This document shows, one piece after another, positions 53,010 through 62,081 of a stretch of DNA of 64,000 nucleotides; position 1 is the first letter of the stretch, and every line of letters begins with the position of its first letter. Source of the DNA: Bacteroidia bacterium (GTDB lineage Bacteria > Bacteroidota > Bacteroidia > J057); assembly GCA_041391665.1 (NCBI GenBank), contig JAWKNO010000002.1, forward strand, positions 1,550,001 through 1,614,000. Reading direction: 5' to 3'. The position numbers were made by a program, and so were the translations under genes. The notes under the pieces are model-generated. The model did no database searches, was not told the origin of the DNA, and was given only the letters and a program-made list of their open reading frames with translations.

Positions 53010-55930
53010 AAAAATACACAACTCCTTTATTGCTGGTTTTATGCCTGTTTTTCCAGGTGAAGCTATCCGCCCAAAACAAAGCGCGAATTACGGAAGAGAT
53101 AAAGTCGGTCATCACATATCCTTACGATGACCCCAACCCTGTGCCTATTCTTGGCAGCAACCCAAAGATTTACCCCTATCATAAATTTGACGGCTACAGC
53201 CATACAGGCAAACCGATGGACTGGAAGATCGTCAAACTGGAAAATGACTATATCGAAGTGTATGTTCTGCCTGAAAGCGGGGGCAAAGTGTACGGTGCAA
53301 TCGAAAAAAGCACCGGGGAAGAATTTATCTACATGAATGATGTGATGAAGTTCCGGAATATTTCCATGCGAGGGCCATGGACTTCAGGCGGTATTGAGTT
53401 TAACTTTGGGATCATTGGCCATCACCCGTCGACTGCTTCTCCGGTAGATTATAAGCTGGTAGAAAATGAAGATGGAAGCGTGAGTTGCTGGGTAGGAACC
53501 ATGGATCTGCCCTCCCGTACCCAATGGCGGGTGGAAGTTCGGCTACCCAAAGACAAAGCTTACTTCGAGACAAAAGTACTATGGTACAATCCTACCCCAC
53601 TCCATCAGTCCTATTACAACTGGATGACAGGCGCTGCAGCAGCCACTCAGGATTTGGAATTTTTCTGTCCGGGAGATACGTACCTGACACATCCCGGAGA
53701 TCCCATGTCCTGGCCCTATGACCAGGAGGGGAGGCATATTGCCGAGTACAAATACAACAATTATGGTCCGGCCAAGTCTTATCACGTGGTAGGAGAATAC
53801 AACAACTATTTTGGCGGTTATTTTCACAACAAGGAATTTGGCTTTGGGCATTCAGCGCTGTATGAAGAAATGCCCGGGCAAAAACTATGGTTATGGGCAC
53901 TTTCCCGTTCCGGCGGAATCTGGGAAGATCTCTTGACCGATACAGATGGTCAATATATTGAATTTCAGGCGGGAAGGCTATTTGACCAATACTCTCCCGA
54001 AGGCTACAACAACCCCATTACCCAGGTTCCTTTTAATCCCGGCAGCGCTGACTCCTGGAAAGAATTGTGGTTTCCCGTAAAAAAGACAGGCGGTATCTCA
54101 GCAGTCTCCGAACAGGCTGTAATGCATGTACAACGCCACGCAGGCGAGATTCTGGTGATTGTCAACGCATTATCCAATCTGAAAACAGACGTACAAATCA
54201 CCCTTAATGGGAAAGAAATTCTTCAAAGCAGCCTTACGCTCACCCCTATGCAGGTAGATACTATCAGGGTGAAAGCAGGGGAAGGGAAACTGACGGTAAA
54301 TATGCCACAGGCAGACATTCGTTATGACGCCGATCCGAATGCGCTTATTATCAGCCGCCCCTTCGAAGGCAAGCCGCCGGTAGCACAAAATACCCCATCG
54401 TTTTACTATTTTGATGGCCTGCAGGAAATGGAGTTTCGCAACTTTGACAAAGCCATAGCTGCGTTTGAGAAATGCATTTCCATGGATCCATGGCATATTG
54501 ACGCGATGACTAAGCTGGCCGAAATGTATTATCGAAATGCGCAGTACGACAAAGGCCTAAAAATAGCCAATCAGGCATTGAGCATCGATACGTATAATCC
54601 CGGCGCCAATTATATCGCAGGGATTATTTACCGCGCCAAAGAAGATCATGTCAACGCGCTGGAATCCCTGGGCTGGGCGGCAAGGTCCCCCCAATATCGT
54701 GCCGCTGCTTATTCAGAAATGGCACTGGTATCGCTCACAACCAAGGACTATCCACGTGTTTGGGTATTTGCAGAAAAGGCATTAGCCTATGACCCTTTGC
54801 AGATCAATGCGCTTTGGGCGAAAGCTGTGGCAGCGCGGATGACGGAAAATAGAGATGCGGGGAAAAAAGCAGTAGAAACGATTCTGCGGATAGATCCGCT
54901 TTCTCACCTGGCTTACTCAGAAAAATACCTGGCAGATCCGTCCAACGAAAACTATCAGGCGCTGAATAACCTTCATAATGAGTTTCCCCACGAAACATTT
55001 CTCGAATCGGCCATTCAATATGCCAACGCAGGGCTGTATGAAAATGCCAGGCAGTTGCTCATTGCCGGGCCTACCCATACCAAAAACCTGTTGTGGATCT
55101 CCTGGCTGTATATGAAAGACGGGGTTGAACAGGACATTCCCCTGCTCAACAGTACCATTGGCAGAGATCCTGCGTATGTTTTCCCTTACCGCCGTGAAAG
55201 TCTGCCTGTAATGGACTGGGCATTTCAAATCAAAGCAGAATGGAAAACCGCGTATTTCCTGGGCTTAAACTACTGGGCGCTGAACCAAAAAGACCAGGCG
55301 AAGATGATTTTTGACGCATTGGGTAATCAGCCTGACTATGCACCCTTCTATATAGCACGGGCCGATTTGAATGGAGGTAGTTATGAAGATACGCGCCAGG
55401 CACTCAAACTTGATCCATCAAACTGGCGCTATCACCACCTGATGATTCAGGAGGAGTGGGAAAAAGATGAAAATCTGCCTGCGCTTGCTATTGCTCAAAC
55501 AGCAACAGCAAAGTTTCCGGACAATTACACCCTTGGTTTTGACCTTGCCAAAGCCCTTCTGAACATCAAAGACTACCCGGCAGCAATCCGCCAGTTAGAA
55601 GGGTTGAATATTTTGCCATTTGAAGGCGCCTCGGAGGGTCGAAGCATTTATGAACAGGCCCTGTTGTTTGGGGCAGTGTCAGCTATTCAAAGTAAAAACT
55701 ACAAACAAGCAGATATATACCTCAAAAAAGCACTGGAATGGCCGGAAAATCTGGGTGTAGGCAAACCCTATGACACAGATGATCGCATTCAATATTACCT
55801 TTTAGGTATATCTGCGCAGAAGCGAAACCAGAAAAAAGCCGCAGAATCCTGGTTCAAACAAGCAGGTCCGGAATTGCCCGAAGGCAAAGGATGGAAAGCA
55901 GAATTGATGGAGCAGGTCAGAGAATTATAG
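53006..55930 (+). CDS. DUF5107 domain protein with C-terminal TPR repeats
   Basis: The 974-residue exported protein begins with a signal peptide ('MKKYTTPLLLVLCLFFQVKLSAQ'). The N-terminal half (about 30-450) is the beta-sandwich domain DUF5107 ('YPYDDPNPVP...IYPYHKFDGYSH', 'EVYVLPESGGKVYGAIEKSTGEE', 'GGIEFNFG'), which resembles aldose-1-epimerase/galactose mutarotase folds. From about 470 on, at least ten TPR-like helical pairs follow ('FDKAIAAFEKCISMDPWHIDAM', 'PGANYIAGIIYRAKEDH'). The combination is known from glycan loci of Bacteroidota; a catalytic role is unproven. It closes the operon and converges on the MotB-like gene with 6 bp overlap. Confidence 0.85.
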   Translation: MKKYTTPLLLVLCLFFQVKLSAQNKARITEEIKSVITYPYDDPNPVPILGSNPKIYPYHKFDGYSHTGKPMDWKIVKLENDYIEVYVLPESGGKVYGAIEKSTGEEFIYMNDVMKFRNISMRGPWTSGGIEFNFGIIGHHPSTASPVDYKLVENEDGSVSCWVGTMDLPSRTQWRVEVRLPKDKAYFETKVLWYNPTPLHQSYYNWMTGAAAATQDLEFFCPGDTYLTHPGDPMSWPYDQEGRHIAEYKYNNYGPAKSYHVVGEYNNYFGGYFHNKEFGFGHSALYEEMPGQKLWLWALSRSGGIWEDLLTDTDGQYIEFQAGRLFDQYSPEGYNNPITQVPFNPGSADSWKELWFPVKKTGGISAVSEQAVMHVQRHAGEILVIVNALSNLKTDVQITLNGKEILQSSLTLTPMQVDTIRVKAGEGKLTVNMPQADIRYDADPNALIISRPFEGKPPVAQNTPSFYYFDGLQEMEFRNFDKAIAAFEKCISMDPWHIDAMTKLAEMYYRNAQYDKGLKIANQALSIDTYNPGANYIAGIIYRAKEDHVNALESLGWAARSPQYRAAAYSEMALVSLTTKDYPRVWVFAEKALAYDPLQINALWAKAVAARMTENRDAGKKAVETILRIDPLSHLAYSEKYLADPSNENYQALNNLHNEFPHETFLESAIQYANAGLYENARQLLIAGPTHTKNLLWISWLYMKDGVEQDIPLLNSTIGRDPAYVFPYRRESLPVMDWAFQIKAEWKTAYFLGLNYWALNQKDQAKMIFDALGNQPDYAPFYIARADLNGGSYEDTRQALKLDPSNWRYHHLMIQEEWEKDENLPALAIAQTATAKFPDNYTLGFDLAKALLNIKDYPAAIRQLEGLNILPFEGASEGRSIYEQALLFGAVSAIQSKNYKQADIYLKKALEWPENLGVGKPYDTDDRIQYYLLGISAQKRNQKKAAESWFKQAGPELPEGKGWKAELMEQVREL

Positions 55931-56725
55931 ATCAGGCGACGTTGGATTTCCCGGGAGGGCATCATATGAGATGCCCTTCAGCTCTCCGATTTTCGGAATA
56001 ATCTGAATCAGAAACCGTTGGTTTTTGATTTCATCTACCCTGTCACGCCCTACACCACCTTCACCGCTTCCGGAGATCATCACCTCCACGCGGTTGGGGT
56101 CAAAGGAAATCCCCTGATTTTCCCACAAACGGAAGAGAGATAAAGCGCGCTCATAACTCAACTCGTAGTTGCGGGTATAGGAATCACTGGAAGCCATACC
56201 TTCTATGACGAGCAGATACTTGATATTGTCATTGGGTTCCAATTGATCGACCAGCCCTTTGAGGGCCTTTCCGGCCTCCACCAGCGTGGATTTGTATGTT
56301 TCCGCAATCTCACTTTTACCTTTGGGAAACTGAACCTGTGTCCGCAACACATGGCGTTTGTATAAGGGTTGATATACAAAATACCGGGGATCCAGTTTTT
56401 CAATCGATTTCTGGATTTCCTGAAGTTTTTTGTATTCATCTTCCATTACCAGAAGCCGGGCGCGCTCGTTGTTTAATTCCTGAATCAGGGAGCTGGCATG
56501 CATCTCCTCTTCACTCAGGCGCCGTTGAAGCTCTTCCAAAGCCTGACTCTGCTGGTCCAGTTCGAGGCTTCGCACCCGAAGTTCTTCCTCTGTCAGCACC
56601 AGCGCATCTGCCCGCATTTTAAACATTTTGTAACTCAGGATAAATAGCGCCAGGACGATGATAAACAAAGCTGTCATCAGGTCGGCATAGCTTACCCAGA
56701 AAAGTCTTGAACTATCGTATTTCAT
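55925..56725 (-). CDS. MotB/OmpA-like stator or channel partner
   Basis: The 266-residue protein has one N-terminal membrane segment with a conserved Asp ('VSYADLMTALFIIVLALFIL', D15), as in MotB, ExbD and TolR, where this residue carries the proton. A coiled-coil stretch (about 42-110) follows, and the C-terminal half is an OmpA-like peptidoglycan-binding domain ('YLLVIEGMASSDSYTRNYELSYERALSL', 'NQRFLIQI'). It overlaps the MotA-like gene upstream by 4 bp. Together they should form a proton-driven membrane motor without a flagellum; Zorya-type defence and gliding-like motors are possible comparisons. Confidence 0.8.
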   Translation of the reverse strand: MKYDSSRLFWVSYADLMTALFIIVLALFILSYKMFKMRADALVLTEEELRVRSLELDQQSQALEELQRRLSEEEMHASSLIQELNNERARLLVMEDEYKKLQEIQKSIEKLDPRYFVYQPLYKRHVLRTQVQFPKGKSEIAETYKSTLVEAGKALKGLVDQLEPNDNIKYLLVIEGMASSDSYTRNYELSYERALSLFRLWENQGISFDPNRVEVMISGSGEGGVGRDRVDEIKNQRFLIQIIPKIGELKGISYDALPGNPTSPDL

Positions 56726-58056
56726 CCTGCAAAATTGTTAAGGAGATAAATCACACCACCCGCGATTGTGGTAAGAAAAGCAGCTACACCCGAATAGATA
56801 AACAACTTAAATCCGAAGGAACTGGTAAAAGCTTGTTCCTGCTGAACCGCCATTTGATCAAGTTTCGTACCGATCGCGGTCATCTTATCACTCGTTCCAA
56901 CCTGTACATTTGTATCTTTTTGAAGCAGATCCAGCAGACGTGCATTCACCTCCAGGCTTTTTTGCTGAAGGGATTCAATATCTCCCCGTATATGCGTAAG
57001 GTCTTTATTCAGTGCATCTGCAAACGCCTTATTATCAGCCTTATCCAATGACGAAAGGTAACGGTCCATTTTCAGAAATGCTGCCTGACTGCTTTGGTCA
57101 AGCGCTTTGATATTTTCATCAACCAGCGCACCGACTTGTTTGTCAACGGCCGTAATATGACCTGTAAGGGCCCGGGTAAATTCCTGTGCTTTGTTTGTGT
57201 AAGACTCGATGTAGGCAATTTGTTTTTCGATGAGGCCATTATTTGCCTGGAGGAAATGGCCCATACCGTTTACGCCCTGCTCAATATTCCTGATTTGCTG
57301 AAAAACGTCTTTCAATTCGCCAAATAGTCGCAGCGTATCACTGAGCGACGCATTCATATGCTGCTGATATTGCACAAAACCCTCGTTGAAAGCACCCAGA
57401 TTTTCTCTTAAAGAAGAAATCGCGTAAGAAGGATCTTTTTGGCGTACGGGCAAAATATATGTCCGGAGGAAGGTAAGATAATCATATTGGTCATTGTCAC
57501 GCGTCTTTTTACTGTCTTTAAAAGTAAAGTTGCTCCTCACCGTCAGGGCGAGTCCGGTTGCACTGCCAATCATACCGATAAGCACCCCACCAATAAATGC
57601 CTGGATAGCATCATCAGTAACCCCATCAAAAGCAATTCTGATAAGGCCGATAATCACACCGGTAAATGTTGCCAGGAGTCCAATGTACAGTGGCAGGGCA
57701 ATATTGGCTTCGATCGAATTTTCAACCGACTCCACTTTACGCTCGGCCACATCTTTGAGGATTTCAAAATCCGCTGCTCCGGGGTTTCGCAGCAGATAAC
57801 CATTGGTGGCGATAACAATTTCCTGAAACCCCCGGCTAAAAGAACCATTTTCATCAATAACGGTTACCGGTTCAGCATCGACAACCGCACCTTCGCCTTT
57901 TACCGGATTGGCAATAGACTTAACCTTAAGCATACCAGCATCCGGATATATTTTCCCCAGCAACCTGATGGTACTACTGTTTCGGGCAAAAACCAAAAAC
58001 TGAAGAATAATAATGACGGCAACAACGCCAATTTCAACCAGAAAGAAAGGATCCAT
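56722..58056 (-). CDS. MotA/TolQ/ExbB-like proton-channel protein with coiled-coil tail
   Basis: The 444-residue protein has an N-terminal TM (about 4-24), a soluble stretch, two further TM segments with the MotA/ExbB signature ('IALPLYIGLLATFTGVIIGLI' and 'AFIGGVLIGMIGSATGLAL'), then a helical tail of about 200 residues ('LFGELKDVFQQIRNIEQGV', 'ALVDENIKALDQSSQAAF') and a final TM (about 415-437). The C-terminal TM is not typical of MotA or of ZorA. Known for the family: pentameric channel subunits around a dimer of MotB-type partners. It is co-transcribed with the MotB-like gene. Confidence 0.78.
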   Translation of the reverse strand: MDPFFLVEIGVVAVIIILQFLVFARNSSTIRLLGKIYPDAGMLKVKSIANPVKGEGAVVDAEPVTVIDENGSFSRGFQEIVIATNGYLLRNPGAADFEILKDVAERKVESVENSIEANIALPLYIGLLATFTGVIIGLIRIAFDGVTDDAIQAFIGGVLIGMIGSATGLALTVRSNFTFKDSKKTRDNDQYDYLTFLRTYILPVRQKDPSYAISSLRENLGAFNEGFVQYQQHMNASLSDTLRLFGELKDVFQQIRNIEQGVNGMGHFLQANNGLIEKQIAYIESYTNKAQEFTRALTGHITAVDKQVGALVDENIKALDQSSQAAFLKMDRYLSSLDKADNKAFADALNKDLTHIRGDIESLQQKSLEVNARLLDLLQKDTNVQVGTSDKMTAIGTKLDQMAVQQEQAFTSSFGFKLFIYSGVAAFLTTIAGGVIYLLNNFAG

Positions 58057-58196
58057 AAATAAATTATTTTCAGCGTATCAGTAATATATAGATCAACTGC
58101 AAGGACGATGCCAGCAGCCGTAAATACAAATCAGCCTGTATATTTACGAAATATACGGACTTAAGACTTATAGATAAGAGAATGTTATTCTCATAA

Positions 58197-59048
58197 TTAG
58201 AAACGGGCCCGGATTTTCCTTAATATTCCCAATCCGAATCCGGCAATGAGGACGGCAAAAAGTATGTGTATCCATGGGAATTTTTTCTTCACAGGAAGAT
58301 TATCGCCTACCATTAAAAATCCAGCCCAGAAAGCCGGGTGATTCCCGGCAGATTCCGACAGATAGTTCAGCTTAGCCTTACGCAGTGCGTCAGACTTTCC
58401 ATCGCCGATGTCCAGACACTGATAAAAAGTTTTCATGATGTTTTCCGTAGCAGCATCTTCTGCAAGCCAAAGGCTCATCAGCACATTGGCACATCCGGCA
58501 AAACGAAATGCCCTGGCCAGTGACATAATTCCCTCCCCCTTCCGAAGTTCTCCATATCCGGAGTTGCAGGCACTCAATACCGCCAAATCTGCCTGTAAGT
58601 CGAGATTGTAAATTTCGTAGGTGTAGAGAAATCCGTCGTCAAGAGAAAAATCATCTTCCGAAAAAACCAAACCTGAGTACAAGGGATCACAGTCGTTGAG
58701 AAACCCATGCATCGCGAAGTGCAGAATAGAAGCATACCGGGAAGTCTTATGAAAAAGTGTTTCTGTAACTTCGGGTCCCGAATAGGCATTTCCGCCCAAA
58801 AGTTTTGAAACATAGTTTACTTCTTCTGCATTTTTCTCCAATGGGGGAAAAGTATTTCTCTCAGGTCCAAAACAGTCATTCGGAGAATCATTATCTGGCA
58901 TGGGACAATCGTCGGCATGCTCGGGAGCAAAACCGGCAAATTGTAATTTTGGGGTTGGCATATCAGACTTCTCCCCTGCAAGGCTGTAGGGCCAGTTCAA
59001 ATAATTGATAAGACTGATTGGCAAAATCATAAAAAAAATCAGGCTCAA
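58197..59048 (-). pseudogene. CHAT protease half of a split TPR-CHAT gene
   Basis: This frame encodes the C-terminal part of a CHAT protein: catalytic His in 'LHFAMHGFL' and Cys in 'LSACNSGYGE' are present, as are 'GEGIMSLARAF' and 'NVLMSLW'. A membrane segment lies at the end ('ILFAVLIAGFGLGIL'). It begins with TTG 59048 in a frame shifted by +1 against the upstream TPR gene, overlapping it by 86 bp, and lacks the usual 90-100 residue first part of CHAT domains ('IIPDGxLxxLPFEAL'-type). ATG 58959 could start a shorter product. Best read as the second piece of a deleted gene, although separate expression is possible. Confidence 0.7.
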
Positions 59049-60933
59049 GGCCGTGGTCCACCACCGCCCGGATGTTTCGCAGCAGGTAGATGTAATCTGT
59101 AAATTTTTTATTAAAATTTTCCGGCAGGGAAATCACTTCTACCTTTGCGTGATTGCGGGTAATACTAAAAATGATCATTTCCTGATCGGAGAGGACATAG
59201 GACACCCATTGGGCGTCGCGCCTCAGAGACCGGCGAATCGACGCAATGTCTGTCACATGGGTATCATATTTCAGGCGGAAATACTCCGGATAATTTACCT
59301 CCATTTGATTGCGGAGGTTTTCATAAAGTCGTTCAAATTCAAAAATTTTCCGGGTCCAGAATTGGATTTTCTTTATGTCTCCCATTTTGCCTAACTGCTC
59401 TTCCACGAAAATCTTTCTGCGGTAGGCGGCAATATTCATTTTCAGTTCCTTTTCACCTGTAAGCAGGTATTGAGGAATCCCGCCAGCCTGCTTTGCCAAG
59501 GAGGCTCGCACAGCCTCTGCAAGAATAGCGGTTTTGCTTTTTTCGGCAAATCGGAAAGCCGCATTCAGGTATTCTTCCCTTTCTGTAAGCTTATACAGCC
59601 TGGCTGCTACCAGAACAGCATTTTCAAATATGGGGTGAATCTGCTCATTCCAAAATTTTTTTGAATCGTCATGATAACTTTTTCTCATACGGTCAATGAG
59701 CGCCAGACAGAATGCATACGTATCAAACGCTGCGCGGAGGTATTGTTCATGTTGTGAGGGTGAAGCAATGGCTAATTTTTGAAGCAACCTCCCTTTGGCC
59801 CAGCAAACAGAGAGTAGTTCGGTCTCCGATTTAATATTTTCCAATGAAGGATTTATACTCCAGTCTGACTGAAATCCCGTTTCGGTCAGCAAACCAATTG
59901 CCTTTTGATAGTAGCGCAAGGCCGTTTCCGCGCTGTCGGAAGCATCGGAAATATTCCCTAGCCAACGATATTCCCTGGCCACATTTGCAAAATCAAAGTG
60001 CTTATTTTCCAGATTCTTATTTACCGCAAGGCGCAGATAATGACGGGCAGAATCCAACTGTTTTTTTTCCAAATAGAGAATACCCAGATTATGCCAGGTT
60101 TCCTCCTGACTCCAGGAACTGAAGCGATGAATATTTTGAGCTTTTTGCAGTTGCAGCAAAGCTTCGGGATATTTTCCTGATCCGATATAAGCTGTTGCTA
60201 AACCATTGTAAGTTCCAATATAAAATCCTGCCATCTGCTCAGGTTGCATGACATTGAGTAACTGGAGATTTTCTTCAAATACAGCAATCGCCGATGCGTA
60301 CTCACCAAGCTGATAATATGCTCCTGCAAGCGTATTTTTCATATCCAGTATTTCACCCGGGTACACGAAAGTCTGCAAACCAGGCATATTCAGCGCATAG
60401 TTGGCATATTTCACAGACTGGTCAAAATCGCCCTTTGTACGATAGGCTTCTGCTGCCTGCTGGTAAAAGGTAAACTGCATATGTCGGGAAATCCCATTCA
60501 ATGCCAACCCTTTTTGAGAGTTTTCCAACCACTTTTCAAGATCCCCTTTTAAGTGATACAAACCGCCAAACAGATTATAAAGTACTGATAGATTGACGAC
60601 ATCGGGTTTGTCTGCCAGGATAATTTTTTCTGTCAATAAAAGATATTTTTCCAGGCTGTCCAGTTCCTGCAGGTTGTAAAAACAGTAGGAAAAACCCAGG
60701 TGACTGCCTATCGTGCCTGACCAGGACGGGACACCATGGGAATAAGCAATCGCCTTCCGGAAGCGGACTGAGGCGGAGTCAAACTCTTCAATCCGCAGGT
60801 AATTATTTGCCAACGAAAGGTGATCTGCGGCTATAACCGTATCAGAAGGAATAAAAGAAAAACCGCAAATAGGCGCAAGAAAAAGTCCAAGATAAATAAC
60901 GGAAAGGATGTTTACATTCCCGGCAAAGGTCAT
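58963..60933 (-). pseudogene. TPR half of a split TPR-CHAT gene
   Basis: The 656-residue piece begins with a signal peptide (about 1-28) and then has some ten TPR-like helical repeats ('YNGLATAYIGSGKYPEALLQLQKAQ', 'WHNLGILYLEKKQLDSARHYLRLAV'). The last recognisable part is the linker before the CHAT domain ('FFYDFANQSYQLFELALQP'), and the frame ends a few residues later. Intact relatives continue through about 270 CHAT residues to a C-terminal TM; this continuation is found in the +1 frame at 58197-59048 minus an internal segment. An internal deletion that also broke the frame explains both observations. Before damage this was probably a periplasmic, membrane-anchored protease with a TPR sensor. 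Confidence 0.7.
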
Positions 60934-61011
60934 AGCGTATTTTTATACCTGAATACAATATAGGTATAAAAAAAGGAAAGCCTTAATATCCTGATGAAAA
61001 GAAAAAATGTA

Positions 61012-61941
61012 TCAAACGGAAAAATCCATATTGGGCAGATTAGCAGGCGCATTTTGCAGGATATTACAAACGCCGGAAGTCTGTTGGATTTCAATCGGGT
61101 CGCCATTGCTGTCAACAAAAAAATCTGCCGTCAGCAGAAAGTTGTAAGCCTGCCCTGTAGTTCTTTCCATTCCTGCCGGATATGGCAAAATCACATGTGC
61201 AGGTCGTTGAAGGAAGGTTTCTCCCGAAACAAAATCCAAACCAGTCGTCGATTGCCCTTTTGCCTGATTCTGATTATCGATATCAAACCTGCCCAAAACC
61301 GTAAATCCACCTACTGCCAAATCTTCTGACCAGTCAATCATCATGCCTACCCCATTATCGCCAGGCACTACGTTAGTAATAGCAATTTCGGCAGGCCCTT
61401 CAGGACGTTCAGGTATAGTGCCCGACTGATTTGATCCGGCAAAATACGTGAAATAGGTATGGGTTGTATAGACCACAGGTTCAATATCAGTCTCTACAAT
61501 GCGCTGGGCATTATCAGAGAAGGTAAGTGTAACTTTTATCCGAAGCAGGCAGCTTTCCGGAGAAGGCGTTTCAAATGTAATGAAAGGCATAGCCACCGAA
61601 TATTCACAGTCTGACAAAATCTGAATAGGTGCATTGGCACCGTTATTTACATTTTGTGCCGCGCGAAACAATACGGCTGAGGCATTTGATAAAATCTCAC
61701 TGCTTGAAGGATCAATCAACGAGGCCTCAATATCAATCTGAAAAACGTCTTTGGGATTCTCAGGAGGAGTAATCCGCACTTTTTGCGCTTTCCACCCTCC
61801 GGCAGTCAGTGTTTTGGAAATCGTAATGGCATAGATTTCATTACCCTTTGGACCACTTCCGCCGCCACTGCCACCGCCACTTCCACCACCTGTATCAGCC
61901 ATGTCAAACAAGGGACCGGAAAAAAAACGAGGGATACTCAT
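61012..61941 (-). CDS. Hypothetical protein with an internal (GGGS) linker
   Basis: The 309-residue protein begins 'MSIPRFFSGPLFDMAD', followed by a natural flexible linker of Gly/Ser triplets (GGGSGGGSGGGSG, about residues 18-30). The rest is beta-rich with two or three Ig-like modules ('IYAITISKTLTAGGWKAQKV', 'IEPVVYTTHTYFTYFAG', 'AEIAITNVVPGDNGVGMMIDW'). There is no signal peptide, so it stays in the cytoplasm or leaves by another route. I do not recognise a family. It is the first gene of the minus-strand group that leads into the TPR-CHAT and MotAB-like genes (78 bp gap). Confidence 0.55.
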   Translation of the reverse strand: MSIPRFFSGPLFDMADTGGGSGGGSGGGSGPKGNEIYAITISKTLTAGGWKAQKVRITPPENPKDVFQIDIEASLIDPSSSEILSNASAVLFRAAQNVNNGANAPIQILSDCEYSVAMPFITFETPSPESCLLRIKVTLTFSDNAQRIVETDIEPVVYTTHTYFTYFAGSNQSGTIPERPEGPAEIAITNVVPGDNGVGMMIDWSEDLAVGGFTVLGRFDIDNQNQAKGQSTTGLDFVSGETFLQRPAHVILPYPAGMERTTGQAYNFLLTADFFVDSNGDPIEIQQTSGVCNILQNAPANLPNMDFSV

Positions 61942-62081
61942 AATATCATGATTTTAGGGTGTGGAATAAATTATAAACGATAGACGATGGCGAGAAAAAA
62001 ATATCAACAATCTTTATCAAAAAGTTAAAAAAAGTGGCTTTTTCAAGCACTTCCGCTATCTTCCGGCAAAGAACTTTCCTC

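Noticed and set aside
55925..58056. Canonical Zorya system
   Set aside because: No ZorC, ZorD or ZorE-type gene is adjacent, and the MotA-like protein is short with a C-terminal TM, unlike ZorA.
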